The notes under the pieces are model-generated. The model was not told the origin of the DNA. It ran no database searches and was given only the letters and a program-made list of their open reading frames with translations. The position numbers and the translations under genes were made by a program. A stretch of 5,765 nucleotides of DNA from Nitrososphaeria archaeon (GTDB taxonomy: Archaea; Thermoproteota; Nitrososphaeria; Geothermarchaeales; JDFR-13), in NCBI GenBank assembly GCA_026982095.1, contig JALSHT010000003.1, forward strand, positions 1 to 5,765, written 5' to 3'. Positions 1-4,710 of this stretch are shown in pieces. Positions within the stretch are counted from its first letter, which is position 1, and every line of letters starts with the position of its first letter.

Positions 1-968
1 ACTTCACCGGCAAAATATTTTGAGACGGTCTCCCCCGCTGCTATACCAGCTATAGAGCTAGTTACAATGCCAGCCCCCAATGAAGCTATGTTATGGTTCG
101 CAGCATCACCAACTGATAGGAACCTTCCAGAGACAGTCTTATCGGGAGGAGGCCCCACAGGCACTAAGCCCCCGACATATGAAAGTGGCTGAGCCCTCTC
201 AAGCTTCTTACTAGCAATGGGATGCATCCTCCAAAACCGCTCCATATAAACATTTATATCCTTCTCACCGTCGACATATGGATACCTAATTCCTAAACCT
301 ACATTTGCAACTCCATCCCCCTTAGGGATTATCCATGCATAGGCACCGGGTGAATAATCCTTTCCCGTATACATCTCAACCACAGATGGATCACTATCTA
401 CACCAGCCATTTGATAGTTAATCACATGTCCAAGATTCATCTCATCAACCTCCCTGAAGAGGCCGACCTGCTCCAACAAAGTAGATGAAGTGCCTGCCGC
501 GATAACAACTACCTCTCCCTTCACCTCAAAATTTCCCATCTTACCCCTTGCATATACCGTACCATCTCTATCCAGCTTGTATACAACAGTATTTATCATT
601 ACATCAGCACCACGGTCCACCGCCTCCTTCACAATCCACTTATCAAAAGCCTCCCTATCAATTACATACCCATCGAAATTAACGCTATACTCCTTACCAG
701 AAGGAGTAAATACACTTACAGATTTGGTTTCATTAGAAACCAGCTTCATAGGCATCTTCTTAAATATCTCGAGATAGGGTTCTTCCACCTCAGGAAGTAT
801 CTTACTATATTCATGATACTGTGGAATAAATTCGCCGCACTGAATTGGAACCCCTATCTCACGCCTCCTATCGATACCGAGCACCTTAATCCCATAACTA
901 GCAAGCTTATAAAGCGTAGACGCCCCTCCAGGCCCCAACCCTACAACTACAACGTCGTATTTCTCCAT
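1..968 (-). CDS. Geranylgeranyl reductase family FAD-dependent oxidoreductase (partial, C-terminus off the left edge)
   Basis: A continuous minus-strand frame runs from ATG at 966-968 to the window edge with no stop, giving 322 residues; the family usually has about 380-450, so the C-terminus is missing. Seen: a Rossmann FAD-binding start (DVVVVGLGPGG, residues 5-15), an acidic residue at the end of strand 2 (GID, 31-33), a QCGE motif (43-46), YVIDREAFD (101-109) as in reductase-family members, AYAWIIPKGDG (209-219), which matches the family's Y-x-W-x-x-P-K signature, and the second FAD motif SVGDAANH (285-292). Known for the family: saturation of geranylgeranyl chains of membrane ether lipids, or of other isoprenoids, using FAD and an electron donor. 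Which substrate is used here cannot be told. In the GD motif, N replaces the usual G after GDAA, and the usual N-P before the Gly-rich turn reads I-A. A GGTG element 7 nt upstream of the ATG supports this start. It probably has its own promoter in the 79-bp gap after surE. Confidence 0.87.
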   Translation of the reverse strand, partial: MEKYDVVVVGLGPGGASTLYKLASYGIKVLGIDRRREIGVPIQCGEFIPQYHEYSKILPEVEEPYLEIFKKMPMKLVSNETKSVSVFTPSGKEYSVNFDGYVIDREAFDKWIVKEAVDRGADVMINTVVYKLDRDGTVYARGKMGNFEVKGEVVVIAAGTSSTLLEQVGLFREVDEMNLGHVINYQMAGVDSDPSVVEMYTGKDYSPGAYAWIIPKGDGVANVGLGIRYPYVDGEKDINVYMERFWRMHPIASKKLERAQPLSYVGGLVPVGPPPDKTVSGRFLSVGDAANHNIASLGAGIVTSSIAGIAAGETVSKYFAGE

Positions 969-974
969 ATAAGG

Positions 975-978
975 ACAC
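975..978 (-). promoter_or_regulatory. Weak Shine-Dalgarno before the reductase gene
   Basis: The minus strand reads GGTG followed by 7 nt and then the ATG at 968. It is short, but the spacing is right, and it supports the chosen start. Confidence 0.4.
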
Positions 979-985
979 CACTAAT

Positions 986-995
986 CAATATATGG
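986..995 (-). promoter_or_regulatory. Possible TATA box for the reductase gene
   Basis: The minus strand reads CCATATATTG, an AT-rich box centred about 22 bp upstream of the reductase ATG. A second AT-rich stretch at about 1007-1016 (minus strand TTTAATATGG) lies 43 bp upstream and would fit better with a leader containing the GGTG element. I cannot choose between them. The 79-bp gap contains no other recognisable gene. Confidence 0.35.
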
Positions 996-1011
996 TCATG
1001 AAAAACCATAT
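990..1011. repeat. Inverted repeat in the surE-reductase gap
   Basis: ATATGGT at 990-996 and ACCATAT at 1005-1011 are exact 7-bp inverted copies around an 8-base spacer. The element overlaps the possible reductase TATA box, so it could be a dimeric operator. It could also be a weak terminator hairpin after surE, because the minus-strand spacer begins with a T run. The sequence alone does not decide. Confidence 0.35.
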
Positions 1012-1047
1012 TAAAGTCTGATATTACAAAGAAGAGTTAAATATTGA

Positions 1048-1866
1048 TTACTTAAACAATCCATCAAGGACATCATTAACAGCATCGGCAATATGCTGGA
1101 CCTTCCTAAGGTTAGGGGTAGATGACAAGTTAGATAGTGATATGGGAGTCATCGATATGTTACCGTTTATTAATACCTCATATCCATCTGTCCCTTTAGG
1201 GAAGCTCTTAAACTTCTCTCCCCAGAGCCAGAAATACTCTCTCCCCCTTGGGTCATATCTAACATAGAGTTTCGTATTTAAAGATAGTCTGGCAAGCCTA
1301 GTAACAACTATCCTTGATTGAGGTGTAATCTGTTTAGGGAAGTTTATATTATAGAGGTCTACATTCTCTGGTAAGCCCTCTTCAAGAACTATTTTGACTA
1401 TCTCCCTAGCAATAAGAGATGCCATCTTGAAGCCGCCTCTAACCACTTCACCACCTATTACATCAGCTTTAGGCATAGACTTAGAAAATGATATACTAGG
1501 TATGTTATGGAGAGCTGAAAGAAGTGCACCGGCCACCGTACCACTCATGAAAAACTCTAGGAGACTAACGTTTTCACCTATGTTGATTCCTGAGACCGTT
1601 ATATCAGGAGGCTTCTCCATAATATGGAATAAACCCATACTTACACAGTCGCCAGTCGTACCATTCACTAGATAGCAGAGTTGATCCTTATATATGGCTC
1701 TCCTAACTCTTAGAGGCTTATGAAGGGTTACACTCAACCCTGCTGCACTCCTCTGCTGCTCAGGACATACAACTGTCAACTCCCCCAAGTCCCTAAGGGC
1801 ATCTATCAATCTCCTAAGCCCCGGGGATCTATATCCATCGTCGTTAGTCAACAATATCCTCGCCAA
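1048..1866 (-). CDS. surE: 5'/3'-nucleotidase SurE
   Basis: The product is a 272-residue metal-dependent phosphatase of the SurE family; the E. coli protein is about 253. Seen: the N-terminal signature LLTNDDG (5-11), whose two aspartates bind the divalent metal; RSAAG (39-43), carrying the conserved serine; NGTTGDCV (68-75); SGINIGEN (92-99) with the metal-ligand asparagine N95; and MSGTVAGALLSA (107-118). Family members remove phosphate from 5'- or 3'-nucleoside monophosphates and sometimes from short polyphosphate, in the cytoplasm. The start is TTG at 1864-1866: the NDDG motif must sit close to the N-terminus, and an in-frame stop (the tyrS TGA) lies only three codons upstream, so no ATG is possible. 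It follows tyrS by 6 bp and is almost certainly co-transcribed with it. Downstream of its TAA there is only a loose T-rich stretch (minus strand TTCTTTG). Confidence 0.95.
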   Translation of the reverse strand: MARILLTNDDGYRSPGLRRLIDALRDLGELTVVCPEQQRSAAGLSVTLHKPLRVRRAIYKDQLCYLVNGTTGDCVSMGLFHIMEKPPDITVSGINIGENVSLLEFFMSGTVAGALLSALHNIPSISFSKSMPKADVIGGEVVRGGFKMASLIAREIVKIVLEEGLPENVDLYNINFPKQITPQSRIVVTRLARLSLNTKLYVRYDPRGREYFWLWGEKFKSFPKGTDGYEVLINGNISMTPISLSNLSSTPNLRKVQHIADAVNDVLDGLFK

Positions 1867-1872
1867 GCCACT

Positions 1873-3012
1873 TCACCTCGTTATACCGAGGCTCTCCAAC
1901 TCCTCAATATATTTCCTTCCCGGACCATCCCTTAGATAATCAGATACAGGTTTAATCATCATCCACAGATACTCCGACACAGCATTTTTAAGGTCCAGTG
2001 GATGTATACCTCCCTTCATATATTCTTCACGAACCTCTTCTATAGAGGAGTAGATAGATTCAGAGCCTGTCTTTAGATTTACAATTTTGAATTCTAAGCC
2101 CTTCCTAATAATAAATGGATATACAACATTCTCAAGCATTGAAAATACCGGGTTGACAACAACATCGTCGGGAGGGCAATACGCCTTCCTAATCTTCCTC
2201 TTTATATCCTCCTTTGAATCATGGAGAAATATAGCTGTCTCTGGTATAGACTTAGACATTTTAATATTTAGGACGGTATCCACAAACCTATCCTTATCAC
2301 CACTCTCTCTAGCCTCCCTAATCTTAACAGCATCCTCCTGTGTCAAACCCACTCCCAAAACAAGATTGTGATGAAGAGCAACAGGTTTATAACCAAACTT
2401 CTCCCCAAGATCAATAGCTATTACATGGGCCTTCCTCTGATCCATACCACCATGGGCCACATTAACCCCTAGACTAAATATATCGGCAACCTGCATAGGC
2501 ACATAAACAAGTTGACCAAAGTTTACAGACTCACCCAACTTCCGACCTAAGATCGATATACTCCTCCTCACCCTAGATAACGTTGTTGACATGGAAACCT
2601 TCAAGAAATTCTCAAAATATTTGAGTCCATATTCCTCATAAAACTCCGATGCAAGGACAAACCTCGTTTTACTGGGTTCACCTCCTAATGACTCAATCAT
2701 ACGAGAGAAAACATCTACATAATAACCTCCGGCGACCTCCTTAATCTTATCGAGGTCACCTCCCAACTTCCTATTTATCCAGCTATGATAGTCGCCAAGG
2801 AATATGATTGTCTCAACACCAGCCATCTGGAGATCAACTACTTTATGAATAGGTACAAGTCCGGTACCTAAATGCATGAAGCCGGATATTTCAAAACCAA
2901 TATAATGTCTAAGTGGAGTGCCAGTCTCAATATACTCCTTGAGACGTTTAAGAGTCAAAATCTCATTTGTAGGCGGCCTTAGAAACAGCTCCAACCTCGT
3001 TTCAACATCCAT
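1873..3012 (-). CDS. tyrS: Tyrosyl-tRNA synthetase, archaeal type (class Ic)
   Basis: The 379-residue enzyme charges tRNA-Tyr with tyrosine using ATP in the cytoplasm. Seen: a Rossmann catalytic core with the HIGH-type motif as HLG (47-49) in FEISGFMHLG; the class I signature KMSKS (251-255); and PMQVADI (172-178) followed by GGMDQRK (188-194). Tyrosine-pocket residues line up with those I recall from the Methanocaldococcus enzyme: Y37, Y170, Q174 and D177, with the same 4- and 3-residue spacings as Y151/Q155/D158 there. The C-terminal HPLDLKNAVSEYL (337-349) is also typical and favours TyrRS over TrpRS. Between HHN (214-216) and KMSKS lie 34 residues, many charged, against about 10 in the Methanocaldococcus protein as I recall it, which suggests a lineage-specific insertion. 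The ATG at 3010-3012 lies about 28 bp from the centre of a TATA box, so the transcript is probably leaderless or nearly so. It is the first gene of an operon with surE. Confidence 0.94.
   Translation of the reverse strand: MDVETRLELFLRPPTNEILTLKRLKEYIETGTPLRHYIGFEISGFMHLGTGLVPIHKVVDLQMAGVETIIFLGDYHSWINRKLGGDLDKIKEVAGGYYVDVFSRMIESLGGEPSKTRFVLASEFYEEYGLKYFENFLKVSMSTTLSRVRRSISILGRKLGESVNFGQLVYVPMQVADIFSLGVNVAHGGMDQRKAHVIAIDLGEKFGYKPVALHHNLVLGVGLTQEDAVKIREARESGDKDRFVDTVLNIKMSKSIPETAIFLHDSKEDIKRKIRKAYCPPDDVVVNPVFSMLENVVYPFIIRKGLEFKIVNLKTGSESIYSSIEEVREEYMKGGIHPLDLKNAVSEYLWMMIKPVSDYLRDGPGRKYIEELESLGITR
1874..1879 (-). promoter_or_regulatory. Shine-Dalgarno for the surE TTG start, overlapping the tyrS stop
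   Basis: The minus strand reads GAGGTGAAGTGGC and then TTG. The GAGGTG core leaves 7 nt before the start codon and shares bases with the tyrS TGA (1873-1875). The placement explains why a weak TTG start can work and suggests termination-reinitiation coupling with tyrS. Confidence 0.7.
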
Positions 3013-3031
3013 ATTCGCAACACCCTACAAG

Positions 3032-3047
3032 CTAAATATATATTTAG
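3032..3047 (-). promoter_or_regulatory. TATA-box promoter of tyrS-surE (perfect 16-bp palindrome)
   Basis: CTAAATATATATTTAG is a perfect palindrome centred about 28 bp upstream of the tyrS ATG. Archaeal TATA boxes are centred roughly 26-27 bp before the start site, so transcription should begin at or beside the ATG. The sequence is symmetric, so it could also bind a dimeric regulator or fire in both directions. Confidence 0.65.
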
Positions 3048-3064
3048 ATTATAGCATCAAACAT

Positions 3065-3074
3065 CTAAATATTT
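3065..3074 (+). promoter_or_regulatory. TATA box of the glycosidase-like gene
   Basis: CTAAATATTT is centred about 24 bp upstream of the ATG at 3093, which predicts a leaderless mRNA. It shares the 8-mer CTAAATAT with the tyrS promoter palindrome 33 bp away. An AAGGAG (3087-3092) directly abuts the ATG, too close to act as a normal ribosome binding site for that start. Confidence 0.55.
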
Positions 3075-3092
3075 CGGTTAGGTTAGAAGGAG

Positions 3093-4259
3093 ATGAAGAT
3101 AGATATTACCCTCTATAGAAAAGTATCTGACGAGATAGAGAAGCATCAGACAAAGTATAGAACATATCTCCACACCATATCAAATAGATTGAGGAATAGG
3201 AAGATAGATATTAGAAAGCTTTACTATGCCCTCAAGAGCCTCCGAATCTACGACACAGTTCGATACGCAAGTATAGCCGATGAGGCTCTAAAGATAATTA
3301 TATCAAGCCAATTGAGTGAAGGTGAGCCAATCATAATTAAGGATGTATATAAAAGAGTCAGTAAAGGAAGGACCACCACAGAATATTCAGAGGGTGGTTT
3401 CCCAGACATGCTTGAAGGAAATAAAAAGGTGATTCATGCTGAGGCACCCTCGATAGACTCTACAATATATGCCCTACAATCTATTGTAGAATATTCGGCC
3501 CACATCCAATACTGGGACAAGACTATTGAGGAGGCGATAAAGGCTGGACTAAGATATCTACAGTTGAGAGACATAAATGGAGACGGACTATTAGAGCAAT
3601 CCAAGGGAGAAGACTGGATACCACTTCTAAGGAGGGATGGAAGCCTACTATATACTAACGCCTTATATCTAAAACTTCTTGAAGACCTATATTATCTATA
3701 CCTCGATAAAGATAAGGAATATAGTGAATACATTAAAAGCCTATACACGAAGGTATATAGGAGGATAGAGGAGAGCTTCTGGATGGACAGTCTCTACATC
3801 GAATACATAAACAGTAGTGGTGCTAAGGTATGGAGGGCGGGGGTAGACAGCTCCACTGCTGGTAGGCCTATTATTATGAGGGAGGCCAATAAAATTCATA
3901 AACATTTTACAACGCTTTATAACAGGCTTTACAACAGTCAAAACAACCTTTTAATAACGTCAGAGGCAAGGATAAAAGTCAATCCCGAGGATAGAAATCT
4001 ATATAGAATCTCAACTCCTCTACAATCTGCTGTATATGCAATGGATGTAGCTGAAGCTGGATATCCAAATCTAGCACTAAAAATAATGGATACGGTATTC
4101 CCCTACGAGGAGAATAGCCTCATTATAATTGATGACAAGAATAAAATCGTCTCTAGAAAGAGAGATGGTGATATAGCATTAGACCTAGTTCTTCTAGGAA
4201 CCTACAAGATAATTTCAGGAATTGTTAAAGGGGGTGAGGGTGCATCAGCTGGCTTCTGA
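3093..4259 (+). CDS. Six-hairpin (alpha/alpha) glycosidase-like protein, resembling the glycogen-debranching enzyme catalytic domain
   Basis: This is a 388-residue, mostly helical protein without an evident signal peptide or membrane segment. Seen: GGFPDML (101-107); APSIDSTIYALQSIVEY (118-134), resembling the 'Y-x-x-x-D-A-x-L-W-x-x-x-A-L' segment of amylo-alpha-1,6-glucosidase domains; DINGDGLLEQ (160-169) then GEDWIPLLRRDG (172-183) and TNALYLKLLEDL (188-199), placed like the D-G-L, T-W-M-D and E-x-N-A-L-x-Y segments; EESFW (226-230); and WRAGVDSSTAGRP (247-259). The order and spacing fit a glycogen-debranching-like (alpha/alpha)6 barrel. That assignment is inference from remembered motifs. 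Two things are odd. The family's early Gly-Arg-Asp motif is not visible in the short N-terminal part (about 95 residues before GGFPD), and the residue after D-W-I is proline where I expect the family aspartate, so it may act on another glycan or be inactive. The ATG at 3093 is the only start after the in-frame stop at 3084-3086. The last six codons lie inside the left terminal repeat of the structured element. Confidence 0.62.
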   Translation: MKIDITLYRKVSDEIEKHQTKYRTYLHTISNRLRNRKIDIRKLYYALKSLRIYDTVRYASIADEALKIIISSQLSEGEPIIIKDVYKRVSKGRTTTEYSEGGFPDMLEGNKKVIHAEAPSIDSTIYALQSIVEYSAHIQYWDKTIEEAIKAGLRYLQLRDINGDGLLEQSKGEDWIPLLRRDGSLLYTNALYLKLLEDLYYLYLDKDKEYSEYIKSLYTKVYRRIEESFWMDSLYIEYINSSGAKVWRAGVDSSTAGRPIIMREANKIHKHFTTLYNRLYNSQNNLLITSEARIKVNPEDRNLYRISTPLQSAVYAMDVAEAGYPNLALKIMDTVFPYEENSLIIIDDKNKIVSRKRDGDIALDLVLLGTYKIISGIVKGGEGASAGF

Positions 4260-4269
4260 ACCAGCTGAT
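4242..4269. repeat. Left terminal inverted repeat, itself palindromic
   Basis: These 28 bases match the reverse complement of 4621-4648 at 26 positions, including the first 18 (GCATCAGCTGGCTTCTGA). Within the repeat, ATCAGCTGG (4244-4252) and CCAGCTGAT (4261-4269) form a perfect 9-bp hairpin with an 8-base loop. Each end can therefore either fold on itself or pair with the other end. No target-site duplication is visible in the flanking bases. Confidence 0.85.
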
Positions 4270-4274
4270 TTTCT
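4244..4274 (+). terminator. Possible terminator of the glycosidase-like gene
   Basis: On the plus strand, the 9-bp hairpin 4244-4252/4261-4269 is followed at once by TTTTCT. The T run is what matters in archaeal termination. The site overlaps the stop codon (4257-4259), and its hairpin may belong to the minus-strand RNA instead, so the call is tentative. Confidence 0.35.
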
Positions 4275-4287
4275 CCACTGCCTCTCG

Positions 4288-4300
4288 GGCCCGTTAGGGA
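4288..4300 (-). repeat. Internal-loop motif, copy 1 (arm A)
   Basis: The minus strand reads UCCCUAACGGGCC. The same motif, with one extra A and one base change, recurs at 4481-4494 in arm C, both times on the 3' side of the arm (as RNA) between an outer and an inner helix. Repetition in equivalent structural positions suggests a functional loop or a duplication. Confidence 0.6.
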
Positions 4301-4407
4301 CTCAGATACTCAGGGGCTTGCCCGGTGAGATGGTGGCCAGCCATCCCCCGTGCCCCTTTGTATCTGAATCCCCAGAGGCACCGTGGAGATGCTCCTGCCT
4401 CTTTAAC

Positions 4408-4438
4408 GGCTAACCCACCACTTCGGAGATGGGTGGCC
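4408..4438 (-). repeat. Hairpin B, the counterpart of hairpin D
   Basis: The plus strand begins GGCTAACCCACC and ends GGTGGCC. Hairpin D (4578-4605) begins GGCTCACCCACC and ends GGTGGGCC. In both units the hairpin neighbours a long arm through a short linker (GCCTCTTTAAC before B, GCCTTT before D, plus strand), so they look like copies of one module. Confidence 0.6.
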
Positions 4439-4480
4439 TATTTCTTGCATATACACCTCCCCTTCTGAACCCTGGGGATA

Positions 4481-4494
4481 GGCCCGTTTAGAGA
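4481..4494 (-). repeat. Internal-loop motif, copy 2 (arm C)
   Basis: The minus strand reads UCUCUAAACGGGCC, in the asymmetric internal loop of arm C opposite 4539-4544. It differs from copy 1 by one inserted A and one C-to-U change. Confidence 0.6.
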
Positions 4495-4577
4495 TACCCC
4501 TTTGGAGGTTTAGGGTGTTCCCCCAACCTCCTAGGGGTCCAATACCCCCAGGGTTCTGGGGATGTGTATATGCCTTT

Positions 4578-4605
4578 GGCTCACCCACCTCCTTATAGGT
4601 GGGCC
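4578..4605 (-). repeat. Hairpin D, the counterpart of hairpin B
   Basis: CCCACCT (4584-4590) and AGGTGGG (4597-4603) form a perfect 7-bp stem with a 6-base loop, and flanking GG/CC can extend it past a four-base bulge. On the minus-strand RNA it is the first hairpin after the 5' strand of the closing helix. Confidence 0.65.
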
Positions 4606-4620
4606 GCCTCGGCAAGAGCT

Positions 4621-4648
4621 CTCAGCTGGCTCAGAAGCCAGCTGATGC
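4621..4648. repeat. Right terminal inverted repeat, itself palindromic
   Basis: This is the partner of the left repeat (26 of 28 positions). TCAGCTGGC (4622-4630) and GCCAGCTGA (4637-4645) form a perfect 9-bp hairpin around a 6-base loop. On the minus strand this is the RNA 5' end. Confidence 0.85.
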
Positions 4649-4672
4649 CACTAAAAGGGGTTTGATAATCGA

Positions 4673-4679
4673 TTTTATA
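4673..4679 (-). promoter_or_regulatory. TATA box of the structured RNA
   Basis: The minus strand reads TATAAAA, within CTATAAAATC, centred about 28 bp before position 4648. Transcription would start within a base or two of the closing helix. It lies between the ligase stop (4711) and the RNA, where no downstream protein gene on that strand would need it. Confidence 0.7.
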
Positions 4680-4710
4680 GATAATGTATATCTCAACCTC
4701 ACTTGGAGAG

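Larger units (their letters stand above)
4242..4648 (-). ncRNA. Large structured non-coding RNA, family not recognised (about 407 nt)
   Basis: The core is GC-rich (208 of 360 bases at 4261-4620) in DNA that is otherwise about 36% GC nearby, a classic sign of structured RNA in AT-rich thermophiles. Helices that can be drawn by eye: closing helix 4242-4268/4622-4648; arm A 4272-4285/4374-4389 (two-base bulge), 4297-4309/4360-4372, 4312-4317/4352-4357 and 4329-4333/4341-4345; hairpin B 4413-4417/4430-4434 with 4408-4410/4436-4438; arm C 4447-4456/4564-4573, 4459-4462/4558-4561, 4467-4477/4546-4556, 4496-4501/4533-4538 and 4504-4510/4525-4531; hairpin D 4584-4590/4597-4603. Plus-strand A-C mismatches at 4260/4630, 4301/4368 and 4478/4545 become G-U pairs on the minus strand, and a TATA box lies at the right distance, so minus-strand transcription is inferred. 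RNase P RNA (no GAAAGUCC or ACAGAA landmarks), SRP RNA (no GGAA/GGAGCA helix 8) and rRNA are not supported. The alternative is an inverted-repeat mobile element. Confidence 0.7.

Noticed and set aside
490..1001. Plus-strand frames opposite the reductase gene
   Set aside because: The minus-strand frame carries clear FAD-binding and reductase motifs throughout, so the plus-strand frames are shadows.
1873..3012. Tryptophanyl-tRNA synthetase
   Set aside because: Y37, Y170, Q174 and D177 in tyrosine-pocket positions and the C-terminal HPLDLKNAV segment match archaeal TyrRS.
4222..4615. Open frames inside the GC-rich island (about 4222-4413 plus and 4403-4615 minus)
   Set aside because: They are short, rich in Pro/Gly/Cys or with no recognisable motif, and fully explained by helices. 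The first also overlaps the glycosidase-like gene in another frame.
4242..4648. RNase P RNA, SRP RNA or rRNA fragment
   Set aside because: Neither strand shows GAAAGUCC or an ACAGAA-type conserved region of RNase P, the SRP helix 8 GGAA/GGAGCA pair, or a familiar rRNA segment. The arrangement of two duplicated modules fits none of them. A covariance search is still needed.
4242..4648. Insertion sequence or CRISPR array
   Set aside because: There is no transposase reading frame, no target-site duplication and no regular repeat-spacer pattern. A transposase-less miniature element remains possible and is recorded as the alternative.
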